DNA of 64,000 nt from Pantoea sp. GD03673 (GTDB lineage Bacteria; Pseudomonadota; Gammaproteobacteria; Enterobacterales; Enterobacteriaceae): positions 425,893-489,892 of the forward strand of contig NZ_JAOCKJ010000003.1 of NCBI RefSeq assembly GCF_029844725.1, written 5' to 3'. Of this stretch, positions 43,503-53,148 are shown piece by piece; within the stretch, counting starts at the first letter, position 1, and every line of letters begins with the position of its first letter. Both the position numbers and the translations under genes were made by a program. Under the pieces are notes generated by a model. It did not search any database, was not told where the DNA came from, and saw only the letters and a list, made by a program, of their open reading frames with translations.

Positions 43503-45047
43503 TCAGACTTTGAAAGTCTCCACGACGACCCGCAGCGCATGGGCCTGCTCTGAGAGTGACTGTGAAGCGGAAGACGACTCCTCAACCAGCGCGGCGTTGT
43601 TTTGTGTTACGCCATCCATCTGACTGACAGCGATGCTGACCTGGGAGATTCCCTGCATCTGCTCGGAAGAGGCCAGGGAGAGGGTGTCCATGGCTTCAGC
43701 AAGCTCACTCACCATACCCACGATTTTGAGGATATTATGACCCGTTCCCGACGCAACTTCTACGCCACTCTCGACCTGTGACACGGCCTGTTCAATCAGG
43801 GTTTTAATGTCGCGTGCAGCCGTTGCGCTACGCTGGGCAAGCGTTCTGACCTCACCCGCGACAACGGCAAAGCCACGACCGTCTTCACCCGCGCGCGCAG
43901 CTTCGACCGCAGCGTTAAGCGCCAGAATATTGGTCTGAAAAGCAATGCTTTCAATGACGGAGGTGATGTCCCGCACTTTTGTGGCGCTCACTGAAATCTC
44001 GTGCATGGTTTCAGACATGCGCTGAACGTCAGTCTCGCCGACACGGGCAAGCTGCGCGGTTTCACGTGCAGACCCGGCTGTCTGCCGGGCACCGGCAGCG
44101 TTACTTTTCACCGTGGCAGTCAGCTGTTCCATACTCGCGGCTGTTTCCTGCAGGGCTGCGGCCTGTTGCTCAGTCCGGGAGGAGAGTTCGGTGTTGCCCT
44201 GCGAAATTTCATCAGCAGCCAGCGCCACTGAGGCTGACGCGTCTTTAATCTGTGAGACCAGCCCGCGAAGATTGGCCTGCATGCTATCAAGCGAGGCGAG
44301 CAGGCTGGTGGTATCGTTGCGGCGTAATGTCACCTTCGTGGTCAGATCTCCGGCTGCGATTGTTGCGGCCAGTTCCTGTGCCTTGACCGGTTCTCCGCCC
44401 AGCTGGCGCATCAGACTTCTGCTGACGACGTAGCATCCGGTCCCTGCCGTCAGCACGGAAAGCAGAACCAGAACGATCAGCGTATTTCTGGCCCGTGAAA
44501 CAGTAGCAGCCGTATCATTGACCGTTTCTAAGGTTTGCTGCTTCTGGATGTCTGTCAGCTGGGTGAGAACATTGAGCAGCTTGCGTTGTGCTGGCCGGAC
44601 CGTTTGCAACAGGTAAGTGGTGGTTTCCTGCTGGCGGTTTTCCAGTCCGAGTTTGCCCGCAGTCATGAGTGCATTCAGGGCTGCATTCTCTGACGCCTGC
44701 ACCTCCTGAAGGATATCTTTTCCACGTGCAGTAACGCTGTGAGTCATGCTTTCTACCAGTAACGCGCTTTCCTGCCGGTATTTTTTCTGTTGAGCGATGA
44801 GTCTTTCCCATTCAGGCTGCATTTCTGCCGGGTCGCTTAGCAGGGCGAGGTTACGTGCCGCTATTGCCATATCGCGGATGTCACCCCGCATATCAAGAGC
44901 AAGAGAAAATCGCTTCATTTTGTTGTTAACGGCATCGTTCATGCCGTTCTGGGCCTGCGTCAGTGCGTGTAATGCCACGCCCGCGCAAATGACCAGGAGA
45001 ATAACAAGCAGTCCAAATCCAGTGGCAAGACGTGTTGAAACCTTCAT
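43503..45047 (-). CDS. Methyl-accepting chemotaxis protein
   Basis: A 514-residue chemoreceptor. It has transmembrane segment 1 (about 8-30), a periplasmic four-helix-bundle sensor (31-188), segment 2 (about 189-211), a HAMP domain (about 212-265) and a cytoplasmic signalling hairpin. The tip is the conserved ESIAFQTNILALNAAVEAAR and neighbouring AGEDGRGFAVVAGEVR. It lacks the C-terminal NWETF pentapeptide of major receptors such as Tsr, ending VVETFKV instead, so CheR/CheB docking is likely indirect. The ligand is unknown. It is a single gene, with a terminator downstream. Confidence 0.92.
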   Translation of the reverse strand: MKVSTRLATGFGLLVILLVICAGVALHALTQAQNGMNDAVNNKMKRFSLALDMRGDIRDMAIAARNLALLSDPAEMQPEWERLIAQQKKYRQESALLVESMTHSVTARGKDILQEVQASENAALNALMTAGKLGLENRQQETTTYLLQTVRPAQRKLLNVLTQLTDIQKQQTLETVNDTAATVSRARNTLIVLVLLSVLTAGTGCYVVSRSLMRQLGGEPVKAQELAATIAAGDLTTKVTLRRNDTTSLLASLDSMQANLRGLVSQIKDASASVALAADEISQGNTELSSRTEQQAAALQETAASMEQLTATVKSNAAGARQTAGSARETAQLARVGETDVQRMSETMHEISVSATKVRDITSVIESIAFQTNILALNAAVEAARAGEDGRGFAVVAGEVRTLAQRSATAARDIKTLIEQAVSQVESGVEVASGTGHNILKIVGMVSELAEAMDTLSLASSEQMQGISQVSIAVSQMDGVTQNNAALVEESSSASQSLSEQAHALRVVVETFKV

Positions 45048-45287
45048 ATTATTTTCCTGCGGATAATGTAATTATTTATGTCTATCGGCAGGATGAGGAC
45101 TGGCTTCATGGTTGTGTCAGATTATATTTAACACAACTGAGTTTGAGCCACGTAATTACAAGCAGTAGGACTTTATACATTTTGCGGGCGTTGACGGGCG
45201 ATGCTGACAAATATGACCCTATCGCGGGGGATGACCTGTCCCGGAGTAACGTGCAGAATAATCAACATTTCACAGCAGGTAGTCTGA

Positions 45288-45773
45288 ATGCAAACATCGA
45301 CAGAGAAATGCCCTCAGGAGTCACAACCTTCGGTTTTACTGGAAAAACAATTGTGCTTTGAGCTTTACGCGGCTTCACTTGCCATGACGCGACTTTATCA
45401 GCCACACCTTAAAGCGCTTGGGCTGACATATCCTCAGTATCTGGTCATGCTGGTGTTGTGGGAGGCGGACGGGCTGACGGTTAAAGATATCTCCAGGCGG
45501 GTTCAGCTGGATTCAGGCACGCTCAGCCACCTGCTGAAAAGGCTTGAACAGTCTGGATTTATTGTCCGAAGCCGGAATGCCGCTGAAGATGAGAGAAAGG
45601 TGATGATATCGCTGACGTCGGCAGGCTCTGCGCTTAAAAATCAGGCTAGCACTGTTCCGCATGAAGTGGTGTCAGCAATAGGTCTGCCATACGAAAAACT
45701 GTCAGCAATGAGAGAGGATATGGCGGTTCTTCGTAAACAGTTGCTGGCTGCCCTTTCTGACAAAGCAGGATGA
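45288..45773 (+). CDS. MarR-family regulator, OhrR-like
   Basis: A 161-residue MarR-type winged-helix repressor. The N-terminal LEKQLCFELYAASLAMTRLY carries Cys23 at the place of the peroxide-sensing cysteine of OhrR. The DNA-binding helix is SGTLSHLLKRLEQSGFI and the wing has RSRNAAEDERKVMISLT. OhrR proteins normally repress an adjacent ohr peroxidase gene; none is found on either side here, so this is an orphan or controls a distant gene. Start choice: the ATG at 45288 has weak upstream purines; a start at a later codon is possible but would cut close to the sensing helix. Confidence 0.85.
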   Translation: MQTSTEKCPQESQPSVLLEKQLCFELYAASLAMTRLYQPHLKALGLTYPQYLVMLVLWEADGLTVKDISRRVQLDSGTLSHLLKRLEQSGFIVRSRNAAEDERKVMISLTSAGSALKNQASTVPHEVVSAIGLPYEKLSAMREDMAVLRKQLLAALSDKAG

Positions 45774-46532
45774 CAACTGTACGCCGTGAAAAGCAGGTCG
45801 TGTAAGGCAGCGTTCGGAAACACCAGAACGTTGCCGGGTTTACCCGGCCTATGGACTGGCCGGACTCTTTTGTCACATCCAAGTGAGCGCTGATAAAGCC
45901 GATGAATTGCACCTTATTCAGGAACCTCGCGGAACAGAGGCCTGACCGTTCAGAAAAGCGCTGAAACCTGCTATCAGCTGAATGAAAATATGCGTATCTG
46001 AAAAACGGATGCCGGGAGGGTATGACAGTGAATATCCGGCAAATCCCGTTGCTGACGTCACCGATTAGCATTACCTCTGAGGCTGGCTGGCCGGAATGCG
46101 CGGGCCGGTCTGTAGTGTCCTGATACCCGTCAGCCCGGATTTCAGTCAACCCGCCTTTGTTTCGCAGCCTTATTATCCTGAACATCGCCTTTCAGTGCTT
46201 TGGAGACACACCAGCAGAGCGGAGCGGGGTAAGGTGTCGGCAGATGATTACATTTGCTTTCCTGTTCAGGGTTCGGAAACGTTTTTGATTCGATTAATTA
46301 TCACTGTTTGTCAGGTGTTTACAGCGATAATACCGTTAAGAAATAGTAAAGTATTCATAAATTGTTGGCGCTAAATTTAATTCTGCGCTATAAAGATTAA
46401 ACGGAGCGTGATAGCCATCCTGCTGGCAGGAAACCCTATTACTGCTCAAAGATAAAATTCATTAATATACTGATTTTATTAGTGAATTAAGAGTTTCTTC
46501 TGATTATTTAGCAGTCTTCACAGAGTAAGTAT
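45774..46532. other. Intergenic region before the GAF/EAL gene
   Basis: About 760 bases with no convincing gene. The right part (46230-46530) is AT-rich and should hold the promoter of the GAF/EAL gene. No ohr gene or remnant was found next to the OhrR-like regulator. Confidence 0.45.
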
Positions 46533-46580
46533 CACGCCAACACCAGGGCGGGATGGGAAATGCTGACGAATCTTACTGGC
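46533..46580 (+). repeat. Start-region duplication, copy A
   Basis: The segment CGCCAACACCAGGGCGGG, then a start codon and TGACGAATCTTAC, recurs exactly 120 bases later at 46653-46700. It includes a ribosome binding site and a start. Confidence 0.85.
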
Positions 46581-48461
46581 CGCAAAGAGCCGCTAAGACG
46601 TCAAAAAATGATTTTTACAGAACTGATTCTTAAGTTCTTACACACGTTATTTCGCGCCAACACCAGGGCGGGTGGACACATGTTAACGAATCTTACAGGC
46701 GACGAAGATCGCCGTAGTCGTGCCTTGCTGGCGCTGCGCACCCCTGATGAAAGTCGGGATGACGTTCTGCAAAAATTTGTCCGGCTTGCTTCTCAGGCTC
46801 TCGGCATCCCCGGCAGCTTTATTTCCGTTCTCGATGATGAAAAACAGTATGTAAGAGCGGCCAGAAATTTTAAATTAAAGGAATCTGCCCGCTCGGATTC
46901 CCTGTGTCGCTATGTCGTGGACAGCGATACCGTAATGGTTGTTCCCGACACGCACCGTGATGATCGTTTCAGTAAACATCCTCTGATAATCGGTGCCCCA
47001 TACATACGCTTTTATGCCGGCACGCCCTTAAAGAACAGTGAAGGGGAAATACTCGGCACACTTTGTGTTACTGATGCTGTTCCGCATACCTTTAGTGGTG
47101 AGCAGGTCACGACACTCAAGCTGCTCGCAGCCCTGGTGATGTCTTTCCTGCAAGCCTGGCATGCATCAAGTTTTGCCGATCCGGTCACTTCTCAGCCCAA
47201 TCGCCAGCGTCTTATCCGTGATCTTCAGTTTCTGGGAACGGCAGGTGACAAAACGCTGCGCCGACTCATATTGATTGACTGTATTGACCTGTCTCATGCC
47301 TATGAACTGGCACGTTCTATGGGCATGGGGCCGGTAGAAAGTCTTTTAAAAGATGTGGCAACGTTGCTTCCGCTTCGGTTAAGACCGGATCCCACGGATA
47401 CCATTTACACGGTAGCGACAGGTCGTTTTGCTATCCTGACGCGAGCCGATAGTAAACTCAGTGCCGCTTGGGTTACTGACAAACTTCAGGGTATACATGC
47501 TGATATTGGGGATGGGCTCACGGTAGCGCTTACCCCGCGTGCCGGAGAAGTTGACTTTTGTGCAGATGTACTGCCTTCACAGGAAGTACTCCGCCGATCT
47601 GTGAGTGCGCTGCACGAAGCCATCGGGCAAAATGTGCTCTGGCAACAGTTCAGTGAAATTCCGGATGCGCGTCGCACACGAGACTTCACTCTGATGAACG
47701 ATCTGCTCCTGTCACTTCGAAACAATACCGGTCTTTATCTTGTTTATCAGCCAAAAATTTGCCTGAAAAGTGGCTTGCCTGTGGGGCTTGAGGCACTGAT
47801 TCGCTGGCAGCATCCAACGCTGGGTGAGCTTTCTCCGGCAGCATTTATTCCGCTTGCAGAGCAGACAGAGTTGCTCTGCGTCCTGACAGACTGGGTGGCC
47901 GATCAGGTTATTCTGCGTCTCTCCCGTTTGCGTGACAATTCCATTCAGCTTCCTGTGACGTTTAACGTCAGTGGACAGGATCTGGCTCGCCCGGAATTTG
48001 CCCTGGCACTCAATGATAAAATAACCAGAGCAGGACTTCCTGCTGCACTCCTGGGTGTGGAATGTCTGGAGACTGAAGAGATTATTGAAAGTCCGGATGC
48101 ATTGAAGACACTGGAGGCACTTAAATCAAAAGGATTCATCATTTCACTCGATGATTTTGGTTCAGGTTACAGCAATATTAATTACCTTCGGCGTATGCCG
48201 ATTGACGTCATCAAGCTTGACCGTGCGCTCATTAGTGAACTCTCTTCCGATACGGCGTCACGCATTATCGCCCGCAGCATCATCAGCATGCTCAAAGAAT
48301 TGAATTATGTGGTCCTGGCCGAGGGAGTTGAAAATGCTGAGACGGCAAGCACGCTGACACAATATGGTTGTGACCATGCTCAGGGATTTTTTTATTCACG
48401 GCCCCTGGCTGAAAGTGAACTGGATAACTGGCTTGCCTGGAAACTGCGGGACCAGTGCTGA
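46560..48461 (+). CDS. GAF-EAL cyclic-di-GMP phosphodiesterase with degenerate GGDEF
   Basis: Up to 633 residues. An N-terminal GAF domain (VLQKFVRLASQALGIPGSFI, then YAGTPLKNSEGEILGTLCV) precedes a GGDEF-like domain whose signature reads VATGRFAIL, so it cannot make cyclic-di-GMP. The C-terminal EAL domain is complete: LEALIRWQHP, TFNVSGQDL, GVECLETEE, LDDFGSGYSN, IKLDRALI, LAEGVENAE and AQGFFYSRP. It should degrade cyclic-di-GMP in the cytoplasm. Two start regions 40 codons apart repeat the same DNA (MLTNLTG twice), so either 46560 or 46680 may be used; the second starts right before the GAF domain. The residues between have a hydrophobic patch but no clear domain. Confidence 0.88.
   Translation: MLTNLTGRKEPLRRQKMIFTELILKFLHTLFRANTRAGGHMLTNLTGDEDRRSRALLALRTPDESRDDVLQKFVRLASQALGIPGSFISVLDDEKQYVRAARNFKLKESARSDSLCRYVVDSDTVMVVPDTHRDDRFSKHPLIIGAPYIRFYAGTPLKNSEGEILGTLCVTDAVPHTFSGEQVTTLKLLAALVMSFLQAWHASSFADPVTSQPNRQRLIRDLQFLGTAGDKTLRRLILIDCIDLSHAYELARSMGMGPVESLLKDVATLLPLRLRPDPTDTIYTVATGRFAILTRADSKLSAAWVTDKLQGIHADIGDGLTVALTPRAGEVDFCADVLPSQEVLRRSVSALHEAIGQNVLWQQFSEIPDARRTRDFTLMNDLLLSLRNNTGLYLVYQPKICLKSGLPVGLEALIRWQHPTLGELSPAAFIPLAEQTELLCVLTDWVADQVILRLSRLRDNSIQLPVTFNVSGQDLARPEFALALNDKITRAGLPAALLGVECLETEEIIESPDALKTLEALKSKGFIISLDDFGSGYSNINYLRRMPIDVIKLDRALISELSSDTASRIIARSIISMLKELNYVVLAEGVENAETASTLTQYGCDHAQGFFYSRPLAESELDNWLAWKLRDQC
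46653..46700 (+). repeat. Start-region duplication, copy B
   Basis: The second copy of the ribosome binding site and start region, in frame with the first and giving the same first residues MLTNLTG. Confidence 0.85.
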
Positions 48462-48492
48462 CTTTTTGACTTCTGCTTATTTTATTTTCCTG

Positions 48493-49075
48493 AATAAATC
48501 CCATCAAACCCAAAAACACTCGCGGCAAATCTGCAGCCTGCCTTTGGTTTAGGCATAGCTGCCTCTCGGACACCCGGCCGTGGCTGGCTCGACAGCTGAG
48601 TTTTGCATACGCATCAGGGCTTTACAGCGCATTTTTTGTCAGGAATTTAGAGGTAATCTATCTAATAAAAATTTCCGCTTTCCGACTAAAACAGACATCA
48701 GCCAGACTGATTCACTTTACCGATGCGGTAGATAGTGCCTTAAAAAACGAACCCCAGGCACCTGATTCAGTCAATTTACAAATAAACTCCCGCCTGACCT
48801 TAATTGGCATTATAACGCCAGATCTGATTAGCCAGATTCGCATGGATATACCTCGTGAATTTGCATGTCAATGCTCAGGGATAGCCCAGTCCAGGATGCT
48901 GGTTTCCATCCCGGCGGTGAACAGAGATGAAAATCAGATAGCAGAAGCAGTAAATCCAGGTGGGGCGGCGGTCAATACTAAAGAGCTGAAGGATGTTACA
49001 GTACCTGTGAAGTCGAAAATAGCAGGGGTAAATGAAATGCTGCGGCCCGTAATGAAATCCTGGGCTTTGACCTGA
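48493..49075 (+). other. Long stop-free frame without a normal start; status unclear
   Basis: One plus-strand frame is open for about 190 codons, ending in a stop at 49073-49075. The only ATG in it is at 48842, leaving a 77-residue C-terminal ORF; no GTG or TTG was seen earlier. The translation (for example PDSVNLQINSRLTLIGIITP) is not recognised. It may be a gene with a lost start or a chance frame. The rest of this interval to 49237 has no other gene. Confidence 0.3.
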
Positions 49076-49237
49076 GTTAAAGGATTAACCTGGCAGACTC
49101 GATAATGAAAACACCCGCATTAAGCGTGCCTGCAATTATTTTGCTGAAAGACTCCCGACGGTATCACTGTCATCCTCCTGAACAATAAAGGGAGAGGAGA
49201 CAGACCTCCGGTAATGAAACGCAGGTTTCCCTATTCA

Positions 49238-50159
49238 CTACAGGCCATGCTGACCGTTTATCCCGGCGTCAGCCAGTGTCTCAGCTGTCTCCATAATCAA
49301 CGTCCTGAACCAGCGATGGGCAGGATCGTCGCGATAGCGTGCATGCCAGCCCATTTCAACCGGAAAAGTGCCGAGGTCAACCGGTGCCGGAAGAATCCTG
49401 AGCCGCCGATCTCTTGAAAGATGCTGACAGATCAGGCGTGGCAGGGTAGCGCAATAGTCCGTGACCGCAATCATCTCCGGTACGGCCAGAAAATGTGTAA
49501 CCGAAACGGCAACCTGCCGCCGCAGGCCGCGCTTTTCCAGTGCCTGATATAAACCAGCGCGCATGCGGCCCGGCGGCAGTACGTTCACGTGTCTAAGCTG
49601 CTCATACTGCTCTGCGCTGAGGCTATCGCCTGCCAGCGGATGATCAGCGCGTATCACACACGCCAGACCTTCATTCATCAGGTGCTGCACTACCAGATTA
49701 TCAGGAGGATCAACGATACGGCCCAGCACCATATCGGTATTGCCAGAAATCACACCGGTTTCCGTAACGTCGTTGCCAAAAGGGGTTAAGCGAAGCCTGA
49801 TACCGGGGGCACAGTCACGCCACGATGGCAGGCATCATGATGAATTCAACATAGCTGTTGGGTGCAAGCGTAAAGAGCCGGGTGGCGCGAAGCGGATCAA
49901 AATCCTGCTGACCAAGAATTACCTTGTCTATAGACGCCAGGGCAGGACCCACCACCTGAGCCAGTTGTTCTGCTTTCGGTGTCGGGCGCATTCCGTAGCG
50001 TTCGCGGATAAACAGGGGATCGTTGAGCGTTTCCCGCAGCCGGTTTAAGGCATTTGAAAGCGCCGGCTGGGTTATGCCAAGCCGTTCCGCTGCGCGGGTC
50101 ACATTGCGCTCTTCCATCATCACCAGTAAAACCGGCAGTAAATTCAGGTCGTATTTCAT
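49238..50159 (-). pseudogene. LysR-family regulator disrupted by a frameshift
   Basis: The N-terminal half (from MKYDLNLLPVLL at 50159 to MMPAIVA at about 49815) is a LysR winged helix (RNVTRAAERLGITQPALSNA) and the start of the effector domain. It stops at a TGA. A single-base shift near 49815-49825 restores the expected continuation, RDCAPGIRLRLTPFG and onward, which runs on to 49238. Total length then fits a normal LysR protein of about 305 residues. The frameshift may be real decay or a sequencing error. It is divergent from the DJ-1/PfpI gene, which it may have controlled. Confidence 0.8.
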
Positions 50160-50320
50160 TGAGCTATAATGCTGTGTCAATAACTGAAATTAAAGAAATA
50201 AATTTCATAAATATTCATAAGCCCGCCATGATTAGTGGGTGAACGCAGAAGATGGCGGCTTAACCGCTGATTCTGACTATCCTTAGACCTGAAACTGACT
50301 GGCTGAAAAAGGGATCGGAA

Positions 50321-51001
50321 ATGAAAATTTTAATGGTTTTGACCTCGCATGATGAGTTGGGTACCACCGGTAAGAAGACCGGTTTCTGGCTGGAAGAGCT
50401 CGCTGCACCTTACTATGCATTTCTGGATGCCGGCGCTGAGATTACCCTGGCTTCACCGAAGGGTGGGCAGCCTCCACTTGATCCAAAAAGCGATGAACCC
50501 GATTCTCAGACTGATGAAACCCGCCGCTTTCATGCCGACTCAGCAGCTCAGGCTGCACTGGCTTCAACCATCAGACTGGATACGGTGAATCAGGACTCGT
50601 TTGATGCCGTATTCTATCCGGGCGGACATGGCCCTCTCTGGGATCTGGCGAACGACAAACACTCTATTTCGCTGATTGAGCAAACCCTGCAGGCTGGCAA
50701 GCCGGTGGCGCTGGTTTGTCACGCACCTGGTGTTCTGCGTGATGTGAAAAACGCTGATGGCACACCGCTGGTTAAAGGAAAGAAAGTAACCGGGTTTACA
50801 AATAGCGAAGAAGAGGGCGTTGGCCTGACTGACGTCGTGCCGTTCCTGGTGGAAGATGTGCTGAAACAGAATGGGGGTCTTTACTCACGCGGCGATGACT
50901 GGAAATCTTACACGGTTCAGGACGGTTTGCTGATTACCGGACAGAACCCAGGTTCCTCGGCTGAGACAGCGAAAGTCTTACTCTCAAGTCTGGCGAGTTA
51001 A
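50321..51001 (+). CDS. DJ-1/PfpI-family protein (Hsp31-like)
   Basis: A 226-residue stand-alone DJ-1/PfpI protein of the larger Hsp31 or YDR533c-like branch. The nucleophile elbow is LVCHAPGVL (Cys, with His next). The region with YPGGHGPLWDLAND carries an expected partner loop. Relatives act as glutathione-independent glyoxalases, chaperones or amidases; the exact activity is open. GGGATCGG precedes the start. It ends just before a strong terminator. The neighbouring LysR gene is divergent and frameshifted, so the original regulator may be lost. Confidence 0.87.
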   Translation: MKILMVLTSHDELGTTGKKTGFWLEELAAPYYAFLDAGAEITLASPKGGQPPLDPKSDEPDSQTDETRRFHADSAAQAALASTIRLDTVNQDSFDAVFYPGGHGPLWDLANDKHSISLIEQTLQAGKPVALVCHAPGVLRDVKNADGTPLVKGKKVTGFTNSEEEGVGLTDVVPFLVEDVLKQNGGLYSRGDDWKSYTVQDGLLITGQNPGSSAETAKVLLSSLAS

Positions 51002-51025
51002 GCATCTAAATGCATGAACTTTTAT

Positions 51026-51050
51026 AAGGCGCTTCAGAGCGCCTTTTTTT
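51026..51050 (+). terminator. Rho-independent terminator after the DJ-1/PfpI gene
   Basis: Stem AAGGCGC with GCGCCTT around TTCAGA, followed by five further Ts. Confidence 0.92.
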
Positions 51051-52613
51051 ATGCTGAACCAGGGGCTGGCTGGATAGTTACATGATAAATTATTCAGATT
51101 AAATAGATTAGAATTCAATTTAAATCGCATCTGATAATAAACAGGACTGAAATTTTCACCTGCAAAGTTCGTGTTGGGCATATTTACTGAAAATATAAAC
51201 ATGTATTTAAAACCAGTGTTGACATCAGTTATTATCAGCGTAAATTAAAACACATCAGCGGCGCAGAGTTGCCCTGATACACCAAAAAAATCCCTGGTGT
51301 TATGCATAAACGGTGCCGACAATTTGGTAAGTCCAGGTCGTTGGTGGTTCTGTTAAACGTTGCTCATAAACTGCCAGTCAGTTAATTATGAAGCTGTTAA
51401 ATGGAGTCTGAGTAGATTTGATCAGTATCGCGTCGCGATGATGTAAGGCCTCGTAGTTCTGAACGTTACGTTACGACAGGATACGATTGCGGTTAAACGT
51501 CGTAATGAAAGTAAGGCAACGCATCAAAGAGTATATATCGCGATGGGGGTGTGCAGGTTTATACGGGCCTGACCTGTCTTTGTCTCCTGAAAGACTATCA
51601 GGTGGTTGAAACCGCTAATAATAATGACATTTAAGTTTCGTGTTCATTATTATCCGCAGAACCTGTTCATAAATAGCAGTATCGAAGCAATACCTGTCAA
51701 TTAAGTTAGTTAATGGTTAATGTTAAATCTGCAGTAACTTAAAAGCCCTGGCAATTTCCGTCAGGGCTTTTATCATTTCAGGCGGTCTGTCAGATTTTTC
51801 CGGGGGGTTACCGGTTTTCATAATCGAATTTTTTAGCAGTTAATCACTGTCAGCGTCATCCGTAACGCCTTTTCTTCTGTCATCATCTTCAGGTCAGGAC
51901 GACCTTACTGCCGTCTGACGACAATTCATACGCCACATTCAATTGTCATCTGACATTACCCCCGGCGCAATACACGCGAGCTAAGCGTGGCATCTGACGT
52001 CACAACGAATAGCCGTCACAGCTATCAGGCAGTGACGCTTCGGCCGTGCCCGGTGGTCGACGTTTATTAACGAGTGCTGGCCTGCACTCATTCAGAAACG
52101 CTACAAATCATTAACAAAATTTATGACTCTGTCAGCTTTGCTTAAACCTCCACCCTCCCTGGACAGCTTTGTAAAAAAGATGGCGATCGCATTTTTTATG
52201 TGCACAGACCTTCCCGAGCTGACTCCTCTGTCAATTCATTCCTGAAACATTTGCATAGCCCGGTTCTGATGCGGGCTGACGCGATACCCTTAAGAAACCT
52301 CTTATAAATCAGCGGAGTGTAAATTTATAGCCTGAGCGTTTTCATGAAACATATAGTTACAAATTATCATTTCCATTAGATGACTCACTATTTCTAAACT
52401 CGCGCCATGAGTGTTCATCTGAAAATTTCTTTTTGAGATTTATGCTTCTACACCGCGTCATATCGCCAGTAAATGGAATGTACTCGCTTCTGACCCCGGA
52501 TCTGCTTCTTACACAATGTTTAAGAGCAGAAATGATTCATGGCAGGGTAAGCCGATTTCAGCACATCTCACTGGCATTGACGGTATCTGGTAATTTTGAA
52601 AACAGGGATAGTT
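51051..52613. other. Long non-coding stretch before the T6SS cluster
   Basis: About 1.56 kb without a convincing gene on either strand. The last 300 bases are AT-rich and probably hold the T6SS promoter. A strong hairpin at 51741-51774 does not follow any gene seen here, so an unannotated small RNA or a decayed gene is possible. No repeat or tRNA was recognised. Confidence 0.5.
51741..51774. terminator. Bidirectional terminator-like hairpin with no parent gene
   Basis: AAAAGCCCTG and CAGGGCTTTT form a perfect ten-base stem around 10 bases, with A and T runs that would work on both strands. Confidence 0.65.
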
Positions 52614-53111
52614 ATGTCCAGCTCTTATCAGTCCGAGATTCCCAAAGCCCGCGTTAATATCCAGCTCAGTGTCCACACCGGTGGCGCACAGAAAAAAGTC
52701 GAACTGCCACTCAAAATGCTCGTTGCTGGCGACTACAGCAATGGCAGTGAACAGCGCCCACTCTCCGAACGTAAAAAAATCAACGTCAATAAAAACAATT
52801 TTGACAGTGTACTTGCCGATTTTGCCCCTGCCATCAACCTGTCAGTCACCAATACCCTGGCGGGGGACGGCTCTGAAGAGGGCATCAGCCTCCGTTTTCG
52901 CGAGATGAAAGATTTTGAACCGGAGCAGGTCGCCCGCCAGATACCCCAGCTGAAAGCGATGCTGGCCATGCGCAGCCTGCTCCGCGACCTCAAGGCCAAC
53001 CTGCTCGACAACATCACCTTCCGTAAAGAGCTGGAAAAAATCCTGATCGACCCGGCGCTCAGCGCTGAGCTGAGAGCCGAACTGGCCTCTCTGACCCCTG
53101 AACAGCCATAA
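52614..53111 (+). CDS. tssB: T6SS sheath small subunit TssB (VipA)
   Basis: A 165-residue protein, the usual TssB length. It assembles with TssC into the contractile sheath that drives the inner Hcp tube out of the cell. Visible features are IPKARVNIQLSVHTGGAQKK at the start, ELPLKMLVAGDY, RKKINVNKNNFD and the C-terminal helix pair used in sheath contacts. The ATG at 52614 follows CAGGGA; a TTG six codons earlier is in frame but less likely. It is the first gene of the cluster; tssC follows after 37 bases. Confidence 0.93.
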   Translation: MSSSYQSEIPKARVNIQLSVHTGGAQKKVELPLKMLVAGDYSNGSEQRPLSERKKINVNKNNFDSVLADFAPAINLSVTNTLAGDGSEEGISLRFREMKDFEPEQVARQIPQLKAMLAMRSLLRDLKANLLDNITFRKELEKILIDPALSAELRAELASLTPEQP

Positions 53112-53148
53112 CGGCCGCGACAATTAACGGATTAACTAAGGAATGCTG

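Noticed and set aside
46096..46374. A 92-codon ORF between the OhrR-like and GAF/EAL genes, considered as an ohr remnant
   Set aside because: The translation shows none of the OsmC/Ohr motifs and no ribosome binding site.
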